Source: Aquimonas sp. | GTDB taxonomy: Bacteria > Pseudomonadota > Gammaproteobacteria > Xanthomonadales > Xanthomonadaceae | Direction of reading: 5' to 3' | Assembly (NCBI GenBank): GCA_022241605.1 | Contig: JAKOMQ010000017.1 | Span: 21,879-85,878, forward strand | DNA length: 64,000 bases | Shown here: positions 19,020-29,827 of the stretch, one piece after another | Position numbering within the stretch: position 1 is the stretch's first letter | Layout: every line of letters begins with the position of its first letter | Program-made: the position numbers and the translations under genes | Notes under the pieces: model-generated | Seen by the model: the letters and a program-made list of their open reading frames with translations, nothing else | The model's database searches: none | Told to the model about the DNA's origin: nothing

Positions 19020-19906
19020 GCACGGCCGCTTCCGATCCCCGGGCTGCCAGCCTGACGGTAGTCACCGACGGCGACCGCCTGGGCGCGACCCTGGTGTTTT
19101 CGCTGATCGCCCATGGGGTGCTCGCGCTCGGGATCGGTTTCACCGTCGACAATCCGGCGCCGCTGCGGCCGACCCTGGACGTCATCCTCACCCAGACCGA
19201 ATCGCGCGAACGTCCGGACCAACCGGATTTCCTCGCGCAAACCAGCCAACAGGGCGGGGGCGATTCCGAGACGCCCGAGCGGCCGCGCGAGGCCAGTGCG
19301 TCCAGCGTGCCCAAGCCCAGCCCGGGGGTGGCTCCCGTCCCCGTGACTGCCGGCGCGCCCCGGCCGGAGCCGCGGCGTCAGGAAGTCGTGGTCAGCAGCA
19401 CCGCCGAGGATGCGCCGCTGGCACCGGACACTGCACGAGTGGATACCCCGGATGTTCCGCTCCCCACCTCGCGCCACCTTGTGGAGCAAAGCCTCGAAAT
19501 GGCACGGCTGGCCGCGGAGATAGAACGCGACAGCCAGAACTATGCGCGCCGCCCACGCCGCAAGTTCATCGCCGCCAACACCGCCGAGTACGAATTCGCT
19601 TCGTACATGCGCGCGTGGGTGACGCGTGTCGAGCGCATCGGCAACCTCAACTATCCCGACGAAGCGCGCCGTCGCAACCTCGAGGGTCAGCTCCTGATGA
19701 CCGTTGCGATCCGCCGGGACGGCAGCGTGGAGCGCATCGACATCATCCGCTCCAGCGGCTACCCGGTGCTGGACGAGGCGGCGTTGCGGATCGTGCGTTT
19801 GGGCGCGCCTTATCCACCGCTGCCGGAAACCGCCGATCGCATTGACATCCTTCACATCACGCGCACATGGGAGTTCGAGCCCGGCAACGTGCTGCGCAAC
19901 CGCTGA
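19016..19906 (+). CDS. TonB-family energy transducer
   Basis: The 296-residue protein has one N-terminal membrane helix (about 23-40, LGATLVFSLIAHGVLALGI), a Pro/Glu-rich periplasmic stretch and a TonB C-terminal domain (about 210-296, with NYPDEARRRNLEGQLLMTV and SSGYPVLDEAALRIVR). The GTG start overlaps the gshB stop (GTGA). TonB proteins transmit proton-motive force to outer-membrane receptors. No ExbB/ExbD genes or receptors are nearby, so its partner cannot be read from context. This gene position is conserved in Pseudomonads and Xanthomonads. Confidence 0.88.
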   Translation: MSTAASDPRAASLTVVTDGDRLGATLVFSLIAHGVLALGIGFTVDNPAPLRPTLDVILTQTESRERPDQPDFLAQTSQQGGGDSETPERPREASASSVPKPSPGVAPVPVTAGAPRPEPRRQEVVVSSTAEDAPLAPDTARVDTPDVPLPTSRHLVEQSLEMARLAAEIERDSQNYARRPRRKFIAANTAEYEFASYMRAWVTRVERIGNLNYPDEARRRNLEGQLLMTVAIRRDGSVERIDIIRSSGYPVLDEAALRIVRLGAPYPPLPETADRIDILHITRTWEFEPGNVLRNR

Positions 19907-20017
19907 GGGATGAGGGCACCCCCAAGCGTCTGTAGGGCACGAGCACGCGCACCGGATTTTCAGGGAGCCGTGAGCGCCCGGGGCTCGGAGCGGCAGCCGC
20001 CGGCGTAGAATGTGGGG

Positions 20018-20584
20018 ATGGAGCCCAGTAGCCCGCTCGAAAACCAGTTCTTGATTGCCCTGCCCCAGCTGGATGACCCCAGCTTCGCGCGCAGCGTCAC
20101 CTTGATCTGTCGGCACGACGCCGACGGGGCCATGGGCATCGTCATCAACCGTCCCTCGGACTATCGCTTCGCGGAGATCCTCTCCCAGCTGGGGATCGCT
20201 GATCCGCAGGGCGAGCTTTCACTGCGAGAAGTCCTGCTCGGAGGCCCGGTGCATCCGGAGCGCGGCTTTGTCCTGCACTTGGATGACGGGCGGGATTTCG
20301 ACTCCACGCTTCGCGTCTCGGAACGTCTGAAGCTGACGACCTCCCGCGACATTCTGGAGGCCATGGCCCAGGGCACCGGCCCGTCTCGGACACTGCTCGC
20401 GCTGGGCTGTGCCGGCTGGGGCCCCGGCCAGCTCGAGGGCGAGATTTCGGCGAATTCCTGGTTGACCGTACCGGCGGACGAGCGGGTCCTGTTCGAACTT
20501 CCGCTGGAGCAGCGCTGGAACGCCTCGGCCGCATTGATCGGCGTCGATCTGCGTCTGCTGACCGACTATGCCGGCCGCGCATGA
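20018..20584 (+). CDS. yqgE: YqgE/AlgH family protein (UPF0301)
   Basis: The 188-residue protein matches the UPF0301 family: LENQFLIALPQLDDPSFARSV at the N-terminus, GAMGIVINRP, and GCAGWGPGQLEGEI with the final NSWL. In Pseudomonas, AlgH was tied to alginate regulation, but the molecular function is unclear. ATG 20018 is preferred over GTG 20012, two codons upstream. Its stop overlaps the ruvX start by ATGA, so the two are coupled. Confidence 0.92.
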   Translation: MEPSSPLENQFLIALPQLDDPSFARSVTLICRHDADGAMGIVINRPSDYRFAEILSQLGIADPQGELSLREVLLGGPVHPERGFVLHLDDGRDFDSTLRVSERLKLTTSRDILEAMAQGTGPSRTLLALGCAGWGPGQLEGEISANSWLTVPADERVLFELPLEQRWNASAALIGVDLRLLTDYAGRA

Positions 20585-21021
20585 GCGTCAGCGGCGACGC
20601 GGCGATTTGCGCGCTGGGGTTTGACGTGGGCGCGCGCCGCACCGGCGTGGCGGTAGGCAACACCCTGTCGGGCACCGCGCGACCGCTGGAAGTCGTGGAA
20701 ATGCGAAACGGTGAGCCGGACTGGAGCCGGCTCGACCGATTGCTGGCCGAATGGAACCCGCAGCAGCTCGTGGTTGGCGAACCCCTTACCCTTGAAGGCG
20801 ACACCCAGCCCGCCGCCGAGCGCGCCCGCGGTTTCGCCCGCAGGTTGCGCGCGCGCTACGGGTTGCCGGTGGCCATGGTGGACGAGCGCTCAAGTTCCCG
20901 CGAGGCCGATCGGCGCTTCGCCCAGGCTCGCCGCGACGGACACGCGAGGCGAAGCCACGCAACACAGCTTGACGCCATGGCCGCACAAATCATCCTCGAA
21001 CGCTGGCTGGCCGGCTCCTGA
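20581..21021 (+). CDS. ruvX: Putative Holliday-junction resolvase RuvX / YqgF
   Basis: This 146-residue RNase H-fold protein has LGFDVGARRTGVAVG (catalytic Asp), the central VVGEPLTLEGD segment and VDERSSSREA with Glu, followed by a final Asp in THATQLDAMAA-type context (here HATQLDAMAA). The family is implicated in pre-16S rRNA 5' maturation and was first proposed as a junction resolvase. The length is standard. It lies between yqgE (4-bp overlap) and pyrB (39-bp gap), a typical order. Confidence 0.93.
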   Translation: MSVSGDAAICALGFDVGARRTGVAVGNTLSGTARPLEVVEMRNGEPDWSRLDRLLAEWNPQQLVVGEPLTLEGDTQPAAERARGFARRLRARYGLPVAMVDERSSSREADRRFAQARRDGHARRSHATQLDAMAAQIILERWLAGS

Positions 21022-21060
21022 GCCGCACCGGCGCCCCATAGCCACTCTCTGAACTCGCGC

Positions 21061-21999
21061 ATGAGCATCCAGCCCCCGCTGCGCCACCTCCTGAGCCTGC
21101 AAGATCTCCCGCGCCCGGCTCTCGAAACCCTGCTTAACGACGCCGACCGCATCGCCTCAGGCCCGAGCCGCAACAGCTCACTGCGGGAGCGGCACGTCGG
21201 CCGTAGCGTGGTCAACCTGTTCTTCGAGGCCTCCACCCGCACGCGCAGCTCGTTCCAGATCGCCGCCCAGCGGATCGGCGCGGACGTGCTGAACTTCGAC
21301 GTGGCGCAATCGTCCGCTCGCAAGGGCGAGACCCTGCTCGACACGTTTCTCAATCTGCAGGCCATGGGCTGCGAGCTGTTCGTGGTGCGCGTGGCCGAGC
21401 AGGACGTCCTGCAAACGCTGGCCGATGCGTCACGACCCGGCGTAGGCCTGGTCAACGCCGGGGACGGTCGCGCCAACCATCCCACCCAGGGCCTGCTGGA
21501 CATGCTGACGATCCGGCAGCACAAGGGGCGCGACTTCTCCGCGCTGCGGGTGCTGCTGGTGGGAGACATCCTGCATTCGCGGGTGGCCCGTTCGGATCTG
21601 CATGCGCTGCGCACCCTGGGCACCGGCGAAATCCGGGTCTGCGGCCCACAGGCCCTGCTGCCAGGCGACGCCACGCTTGATGGCTGCCACGTATTCGACA
21701 GGCTCGACGCCGCGATCGAAGGCGTGGACGTGGTGATGATGCTGCGTCTGCAGCGGGAGCGGATGGAGGAAGGCCTGATCGGCTCGCTGGACGACTATCA
21801 CCGCGACTACGGGCTTGGAGCAGCGCGTCTGCGCCGCGCCTCGCCGGAAGCCATCGTCACCCATCCCGGCCCCATGAACCGCGGCGTCGAGATCAGCGAT
21901 GAAGTCGCGGACGGACCGCAGTCCGTGATCCTGCAGCAGGTTGCCAACGGCGTCGCGGTGCGCATGGCCGTGCTGGATCACGTGCTCTCGGTGACGTGA
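21061..21999 (+). CDS. pyrB: Aspartate carbamoyltransferase catalytic subunit
   Basis: The 312-residue enzyme makes carbamoyl aspartate in pyrimidine synthesis. Carbamoyl-phosphate-binding FFEASTRTRSSF, the SSARKGETLLDT segment and HPTQGLLDMLTI are all present. No pyrI or pyrC-like gene follows. A GC-rich hairpin begins 26 bp after the stop. Confidence 0.96.
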   Translation: MSIQPPLRHLLSLQDLPRPALETLLNDADRIASGPSRNSSLRERHVGRSVVNLFFEASTRTRSSFQIAAQRIGADVLNFDVAQSSARKGETLLDTFLNLQAMGCELFVVRVAEQDVLQTLADASRPGVGLVNAGDGRANHPTQGLLDMLTIRQHKGRDFSALRVLLVGDILHSRVARSDLHALRTLGTGEIRVCGPQALLPGDATLDGCHVFDRLDAAIEGVDVVMMLRLQRERMEEGLIGSLDDYHRDYGLGAARLRRASPEAIVTHPGPMNRGVEISDEVADGPQSVILQQVANGVAVRMAVLDHVLSVT

Positions 22000-22025
22000 T
22001 GCGGGTGGACAAGGTGCAGTAAAGA

Positions 22026-22052
22026 CAAGGCCCCGCATGGCGGGGCCTTGTC
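22026..22052 (+). terminator. GC-rich hairpin after pyrB
   Basis: Perfect 12-bp arms (ACAAGGCCCCGC and its complement) flank an ATG loop. There is no good T-tract, so it may end transcription weakly or protect the 3' end. It lies between the convergent pyrB and M36 protease genes. Confidence 0.65.
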
Positions 22053-22067
22053 GAAGCGAGATCTCAC

Positions 22068-22247
22068 AGCGTGTGAAAAAAATCCAGACGCCGTCGCAAG
22101 GGTGTCGCTGGGCGTTCGTGGCAAAGCGCGGCACGTGAACACAAGGGAGTTTGGTGAACCAGATGACCGCAGGATTCGCGTAGCGCGCCGCCGCCACGGG
22201 CGTCCAGCGGCGGACGCAGCAGGCGGATGGTTCTCGCAGGCTCTCAG
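22068..22247. repeat. REP-like intergenic element, split copy B
   Basis: The left part (from 22068, CAGCGTGTGAAAAAAATCC then AGACGCCG) matches one half of the element in copies A and D. The right part (about 22190-22247, GCAGCAGGCGGATGG up to CTCTC) matches the other half. About 90 bp of unlike sequence separates them, so this is either an interrupted copy or two degraded copies. It ends 7 bp from the stop of the protease gene. Confidence 0.7.
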
Positions 22248-22253
22248 CGCAAG

Positions 22254-24899
22254 CTACCTGTCCGAATCCTCGAAACCGTTGGCGAAGACTTCCGGAGGCG
22301 GCTCAGCGAACACCACGCTGACTGTGCAGTCCGCATCCGCCGGTGCCGTGGTGAACACGGTGCCGCTGAGCGTGCCGCCGCAGCCCTCCACCGACTGCAG
22401 AAGCTGACCGGGACCCGGCGTCAGCGTGAACCGAGCGGTCCTGCCCGCCAGCAAGCCCTGCGACGTCGAGGGGCTGACCACGCCGGGGCCGGAGACGTCC
22501 AAGCTCACCACCACGTCAGCGCAGTCGAGCGGCAGGTTGAAGGCCTCGACCTGATCGGAACGGTTGGTGTTGAGACCACTGCTGGCGGACAGCCCCAGCC
22601 CGCGAGCCGCGAACGCGCGCCACAGCGTGCAGCGGTTGTCGCCTTCGTTGTTGGCGACGTCGGCGGCGAGGATGCCGTCGCGCGCATTCACGAAGTGCGG
22701 CCGGCAGGGCTGCAGCTTCATGCCGTCCACCACCAGCTGCATCGCGATGTTGTTGCCGCCGGTGCCGGTGGCCAGATCGTCATCGAACCCGTACTCGTCC
22801 ATCAGATCGCAGGTCATGTCCCAGAGCACGGTCGCGAATACCGAGCCGATACCGTGCGGCTGGCTCTGGGCGGCATCGTTGGTGTCGGCAAAGGTGAAGG
22901 GGTTGACCGAGCGATTGGTGCTGTACGCAAAGCGCCGGATGCCAGGCCCCCCCACGCCCTGGAAGCTGGGGTAGGTGCCGATGCCGCGCGGGGCCTGGCA
23001 AGCGCCCTCGCGCAGGGTCACCATCAGGCCCACGTAGTCGGACCAACCTTCGCCCTTCTGCTCGGCATTGTTGAGACATGTGGAGGCGCTCGGACCGCCG
23101 GTGAGGCGGTTGGACAGGCCGTGGCCGTACTCGTGGGCGATGATGCCGGCGTCGAAATCACTGTCGCGGTCCGGGCCGACCGCTGCGGGCGGCGAGATTG
23201 AACCGCTGGCCGGGGCCTCCAGCAGGGCGAGCGCCAGCGCATTGCCGTTGTTTTCGCTGATGGCAAACACCGGCAGGGTGACCGCGGGATCCGAGCCACC
23301 GGGGATCTGGACCAGATTGCCGCCCTGGTTGTTGTAGATGATCGCGGCGATGGCGCCCGCGCTCTGCGCATTTGCGGCCTTGATCGTGAAAGCGCAGGTG
23401 CCGCGGCGGATCAGCGCGATCTTGCCCGCCACCTCGGCTGCGTTGGTCAGCGCAGTGCAGCCCTCGATGCCGTCGAGCGCGCCACCGTCATTGACCCGGA
23501 CGAACTGTCCATCCAGCGTCGAGCTGATGCTGCCGCCAAAAGCTGCGGTAACGCTGGGGTAGCTGGCCTCGAAGGGTGTGCTGACCGTCACCTGCCCGCT
23601 GACCGGCGCGGTCCAGCGGAACATCTGCATGCGCGGCGCACTGCCGTCGCCAGGGGTGCCGAAATTTGCGTTATTGGTGTTCGGAGGGCTGCGGTCCGAG
23701 CCATCCAGAGCGTCGGCGTTGACTGCGTCGTTACCCACACCGCCGCGTCCGTAGTTGTTCACCTGGAAGTTTCCGGCCGGCTCGTCAAAGCCGTACTGCC
23801 AAAGCACATCGTGCAGGATGTTGTTCCAGTAGAACAAATTGACCACGGCCGGCGGCACGTTGCCGACGCTGGGCTGGTTCTGGCCGTTGGTGGGCGGCAG
23901 CGCCGGGTCGAAAGCAAAATCGAAGACCAGGGCGCCATCAACAATGGTCGCGGGCGCTCGGTAGTTCGCGGTGCTGTTGTTGGCGATCAGATCGGCGCGC
24001 GCGACGACGTTGTTGCCGCGGGTCTCCGCGAACTCGTAACCGGTAGCGGTCAGCGCGCGGGTGTCATGCCAGCCGCGCGGAGAGGCCTCTGGATCATGCG
24101 GATCGGTCACCAGCACGAACTCGGCACCCGGATCCTGCGGCGTTTCAAAGGGAATCGGCAGCACACGGTAGCTGGCGCTGTAGCCCAGCCCGCCGCGGCT
24201 CTTGGCCATCGACGGTGCGCGCGCATGCGCCACGTAGCTCGCGATATCAATGACCTGGCCGGTTTCGGCGTCGATACGAAGCTCCGCCCAGAAGGATTCA
24301 GCCTCGAATCGATCGATGGTGAGGTTCCAGGCAAGGCGCAGCTCGTCCCCGATCTGTACGTAGATCAGTTCGGCCGGCACCGGCTGCCGCGACAGCTCAC
24401 CTCCGGGGAACAGCAGGTGGCGAGTGGCGCCGCCGCGTCCACCCATGGGCTGCGGAGCCTGCGCCATGGGAACCTTCAGATAGCTCGCTGCCATCGCATA
24501 TGCCGCCTGCGCATCAAGTGCCGGGATGCTGCGGTTGATGTGCGCCTGCGCGTCGACGACAAAGGCGTTCGCCACGCTCAAGATCACGCCATCGCGCATC
24601 ACGTTGAACGTGGAAATGGCGCCATCGACGTCGATGCCGTCAACCGTCTGCTGCACATAGACGTGGGTGACGCCGTTGTGCCGGGTCGGCACGACATCGC
24701 GAATACGGTGTTCGAGTTCACTGCCGCGAAGCCCAAGGCTGGCGTGCTCGCGGATCAGGTAATCAACTGCGAGATCGACCGCCTCCCCGGCGGCCGGCGC
24801 GGTGAGGAGAAAGCGAGGTTCCTCACCCGCGAACAGGGCTGTGGATACGGCAAGAGCGAGCGCGCCGGCGGCGAGCCGGAGCGTGGTAGTGGACTGCAT
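22254..24899 (-). CDS. Secreted M36 (fungalysin-type) metallopeptidase with PA insert
   Basis: The 881-residue precursor has a signal peptide (residues 1-24, ends TALFAG), a propeptide with an FTP-like region, and a zinc metallopeptidase domain with IIAHEYGHGLSNRL (HExxH, about 590) and downstream EGWSDYVGLM (third ligand Glu). A protease-associated domain lies just before the HExxH (about 450-560, RRGTCAFTIKAANAQ). A C-terminal repeat-like beta domain (about 800-870) ends in EVFANGFEDSDR. The start ATG 24899 is chosen because it opens the signal peptide; the larger open frame overlaps parE. It is an exported protease, probably nutritional or antagonistic. Confidence 0.92.
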   Translation of the reverse strand: MQSTTTLRLAAGALALAVSTALFAGEEPRFLLTAPAAGEAVDLAVDYLIREHASLGLRGSELEHRIRDVVPTRHNGVTHVYVQQTVDGIDVDGAISTFNVMRDGVILSVANAFVVDAQAHINRSIPALDAQAAYAMAASYLKVPMAQAPQPMGGRGGATRHLLFPGGELSRQPVPAELIYVQIGDELRLAWNLTIDRFEAESFWAELRIDAETGQVIDIASYVAHARAPSMAKSRGGLGYSASYRVLPIPFETPQDPGAEFVLVTDPHDPEASPRGWHDTRALTATGYEFAETRGNNVVARADLIANNSTANYRAPATIVDGALVFDFAFDPALPPTNGQNQPSVGNVPPAVVNLFYWNNILHDVLWQYGFDEPAGNFQVNNYGRGGVGNDAVNADALDGSDRSPPNTNNANFGTPGDGSAPRMQMFRWTAPVSGQVTVSTPFEASYPSVTAAFGGSISSTLDGQFVRVNDGGALDGIEGCTALTNAAEVAGKIALIRRGTCAFTIKAANAQSAGAIAAIIYNNQGGNLVQIPGGSDPAVTLPVFAISENNGNALALALLEAPASGSISPPAAVGPDRDSDFDAGIIAHEYGHGLSNRLTGGPSASTCLNNAEQKGEGWSDYVGLMVTLREGACQAPRGIGTYPSFQGVGGPGIRRFAYSTNRSVNPFTFADTNDAAQSQPHGIGSVFATVLWDMTCDLMDEYGFDDDLATGTGGNNIAMQLVVDGMKLQPCRPHFVNARDGILAADVANNEGDNRCTLWRAFAARGLGLSASSGLNTNRSDQVEAFNLPLDCADVVVSLDVSGPGVVSPSTSQGLLAGRTARFTLTPGPGQLLQSVEGCGGTLSGTVFTTAPADADCTVSVVFAEPPPEVFANGFEDSDR

Positions 24900-27053
<2,154 letters not shown>

Positions 27054-27056
<3 letters not shown>

Positions 27057-27101
27057 GAGGATGTGAGACCCCTCCGCCAGCTGCGGCTGCCGCTGCACTC
27101 C
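27054..27101. repeat. REP-like intergenic element, partial copy C
   Basis: TGAGAGGATGTGAGACCC followed by CTCCGCCAGCTGCGGC matches the first half of copy A and also begins within a stop codon (that of parE). The second arm is not recognisable. The remaining bases up to 27340 hold no gene I can support. Confidence 0.5.
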
Positions 27102-27340
27102 GGGCAAGCTGACGCGCTGTGCAGATCCTGCTGCCGCCAGCTCGCCAGAGTGTTCGGATGCGCTTGGCGCGCGTTGCCATTACCGTCTCGGACGCCCTCG
27201 TCGACGCAGTCGGCGTCCCCGCAGGGCTTGTGCAGACACGGACGAACACCGGCACCCGCGCCGGTGTGGGCCAGATCGACGCGGCCTGCACCTGCTCGCC
27301 GGCAAGGTTTCCTCGCGGTTCCAACCAGGAGAAGAACAGC

Positions 27341-27706
27341 ATGATCGGCTATGTCACCCTCGGCACCAACGACCTCGAACGCGCTGCCGCTTTCTACGAC
27401 GCCCTGCTGGGCGAGATCGGCGCCAAACGGGGCATGCAGGGCCCTCGCTTCATCGCGTGGACCACTGGGCGCGGCCCCAGCGTCGGCGTGATCAAACCCT
27501 TCGACGGCGAGCAGGCCCATCCCGGCAACGGCGGCATGACCGCACTGGCGATGGCGAGCCGGGAACAGGTCGACCAGTTGCACGCCAAGGCGCTGTCCCT
27601 GGGCGCCACCGATGAAGGCCCCGCCGGCGAACGATTCAAGGGCTTCTACGCCGGCTACTTCCGGGATCTAGACGGCAACAAGCTCTGCCTGTTCTGCATG
27701 GGCTGA
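27341..27706 (+). CDS. VOC superfamily (glyoxalase/bleomycin-resistance-like) protein
   Basis: This 121-residue protein has one VOC beta-alpha-beta-beta-beta pair: MIGYVTLGTNDLERAAAFYDALL at the N-terminus and GYFRDLDGNKLCLFC at the C-terminus. These dimeric metalloproteins include lyases and dioxygenases; the substrate cannot be told. ATG 27341 follows an AGGAGAAGAA ribosome-binding site, which decides the start against the longer open frame. Its stop lies 1 bp from the stop of the convergent GGDEF/EAL gene. Confidence 0.85.
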   Translation: MIGYVTLGTNDLERAAAFYDALLGEIGAKRGMQGPRFIAWTTGRGPSVGVIKPFDGEQAHPGNGGMTALAMASREQVDQLHAKALSLGATDEGPAGERFKGFYAGYFRDLDGNKLCLFCMG

Positions 27707-27707
27707 T

Positions 27708-29723
27708 TCAGCCGGCCGCCGGGTTCTCGCCCGGCGGCGCAGCACTCACCAGCCGAAGCGAGGGTTTTGCAGCCAACAGGGCCAGGACCTGCTCGGCAGG
27801 CGCGGGGCGCCCGTGGATGTAGCCCTGTTCCTCGTCGAAACCGAGTTCGCCAACCAGCAGGGACTGCTGATGGGTTTCGACACCCTCGGCCACTGCCCGC
27901 AGGCCCAGGCCTCGCACCAGGGGAACCAAGGCCGTCAGCAGCCGACGAGCACGTGGGGTATCGGCGGCATCCTGCAGAAACTGTCGATCGAACTTGATGC
28001 TGTCGGCGGGCAGCTGGACCAGATAGCTCAGCGAACTGTAGCCCGTGCCGAAGTCGTCGATGGCGATCGAGAACCCTTCGGCTCGCAGGCGGGACAGGAC
28101 GCTGATGCCCGCTTCCAGGCTGCGCAAAGCGGTTTCCTCAGTCACTTCGAGGTGCAGGCGACTCGGCGGAAGCCCGTGCCGGGAGACCTGGGCCAGCAGA
28201 TAGTCCACCGTCCCCGGGGCCAACAGCGTCTCCACACCCAGGTTGACCGCGATCCAATGCGGATGCCCCGGCATTGAGGCGAGCAGTTGCGCGGCGCGCT
28301 GGATCACCCACACGTCCAGACGCTGGCTTTGGCGGAGCGTCTGCAGGGCGGGCAGGAAACGGCCCGGCGCCAGCAGCCCATGCCGGGGATGTTGCCAGCG
28401 CACCAGGGCCTCGAAACCGACGACCTCGCCGCGACAGCGGTGGATTGGCTGCAGGTAGAGGCTGAAGGCATCTGACTCGAACGCCTGCTCGACCTCTTCC
28501 GCCATGAGCACCCAGTCGGTGCCGGAGTCCTGCAGTGATGCGGTGTGGCCAAGGCTGCGCCCACCGCCTTCGGTCTTGGCCTGTCGAAGCGCTGCCGAGG
28601 CCTCGCCCAGAGCGGTGCGCAGGCTCTCAGGAGCCGAGAGGCGAGCCCAGCCCAAGCTGGCACGCAGCAGGCCTGAATGCCCGCCCACGGCTCCCGCCAA
28701 TGCGGCGCGTGCGCGCTCGAGCGCCGCCTCGGAGGCCTGCCCCGGCGGCATCACTATCGCGAACTGATCGCCGCCCAGGCGTGCGAGCCCCCAGGCCTCC
28801 GGCAAGGCCCTTCGCAAATGCAGAGCCACGCGGCCCAGGACTTCGTCGCCAGCACGCATCCCGCGCGACTCGTTGACCAGGCGGAACTGATCCAGGCCCA
28901 GGATGGCGAGTAGGCCCTCCTGCTGGCGCCCGCGCACTTCTTCCGCGAGGCCGTCCGCATTCGCGAGTCCAGTCACGGCATCGGTACGCCCCATCGCCTC
29001 CAGCCGCGACTCTGCCTGGCGCAGCCGCGCCTGCTCGTCGCTCATCAACCAGATCACCAGCCCCAGCGCCAGCACCGGGTACATCACCACCTCAAAAAGA
29101 CCGTGCAGTCGCACTGCCGGCGGCAGCAAGGCCGGCATTTGCCCCCAGAGCAGCGGCAAGCCCAACAGCCCGAGCCCGAGCAGTTCGATCGAGTACAGCC
29201 CCAATGCCAGCCCGCTGACAAGCCGCCCGAAATGTCGCCAGCCCTGGCGTCTGAGCACCAGCACGGCCGCCACCAGCAGTGCCAGACCTCCAAGCAGATA
29301 GCGCGTGCCAGAACGCAGGAACAAACGCGGCAGATGCCCGTCCGGCTCAGTCACGAAGATCAGCGCCAGCAGCAGCCCCGAAGCCACGGCGATCGCCGTC
29401 AATGCCAGGCCGCTTATGGGGAAGCGGTCGCGATTGCGAGCGAGGCACCAAACCCCGGCCAGCAAGGCCAGGATCTGGAGGAGACCTGCGCTGCCGTACA
29501 GCCAGGCCAGGCCCGCCATCTGCCAGCTGCCGCCTCCAAGCCCGTAGCGCGAGCGCACCCAGACGGCGAGCGCCTGCAGCGCCGCATACGCCGCCAAGGC
29601 ACCGAAGCTGAGCGCCCAAAGTGAGAGATAGGCGCGGCCGTAGCGGCGGCGAAAGGCCCAGAGCACAAGGAAAACCAGCAGCCCGCCGGAAGCCTGCGTC
29701 AGATAGACGGTGATCTGGTCCAT
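27708..29723 (-). CDS. Membrane-bound GGDEF-EAL protein, probable c-di-GMP phosphodiesterase
   Basis: The 671-residue protein has about seven N-terminal membrane helices (residues 1-228), a GGDEF domain (about 245-395) and an EAL domain (about 408-650). The cyclase motif reads LGGDQF (about 315): Glu is replaced by Gln, so cyclase activity is unlikely. The EAL side looks intact: FEALVRW, AVNLG, LEVTEETAL, IDDFGTGYSSLSYL, KFDRQFL and AEGVE. It should hydrolyse c-di-GMP, possibly controlled by GTP binding or by a membrane signal. No regulator gene is adjacent. It might influence pilus or biofilm behaviour, but that is inference. Confidence 0.9.
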   Translation of the reverse strand: MDQITVYLTQASGGLLVFLVLWAFRRRYGRAYLSLWALSFGALAAYAALQALAVWVRSRYGLGGGSWQMAGLAWLYGSAGLLQILALLAGVWCLARNRDRFPISGLALTAIAVASGLLLALIFVTEPDGHLPRLFLRSGTRYLLGGLALLVAAVLVLRRQGWRHFGRLVSGLALGLYSIELLGLGLLGLPLLWGQMPALLPPAVRLHGLFEVVMYPVLALGLVIWLMSDEQARLRQAESRLEAMGRTDAVTGLANADGLAEEVRGRQQEGLLAILGLDQFRLVNESRGMRAGDEVLGRVALHLRRALPEAWGLARLGGDQFAIVMPPGQASEAALERARAALAGAVGGHSGLLRASLGWARLSAPESLRTALGEASAALRQAKTEGGGRSLGHTASLQDSGTDWVLMAEEVEQAFESDAFSLYLQPIHRCRGEVVGFEALVRWQHPRHGLLAPGRFLPALQTLRQSQRLDVWVIQRAAQLLASMPGHPHWIAVNLGVETLLAPGTVDYLLAQVSRHGLPPSRLHLEVTEETALRSLEAGISVLSRLRAEGFSIAIDDFGTGYSSLSYLVQLPADSIKFDRQFLQDAADTPRARRLLTALVPLVRGLGLRAVAEGVETHQQSLLVGELGFDEEQGYIHGRPAPAEQVLALLAAKPSLRLVSAAPPGENPAAG

Positions 29724-29827
29724 GCAGTGCCCCTCGGCCCCGCGCGCGGCAAGCGACGCGCGACCTCAGACTACCCCCGTGGCAAGCGGGCGGACTGTCG
29801 GGGAAACCCCCACAGCGCTCCGGTAGA

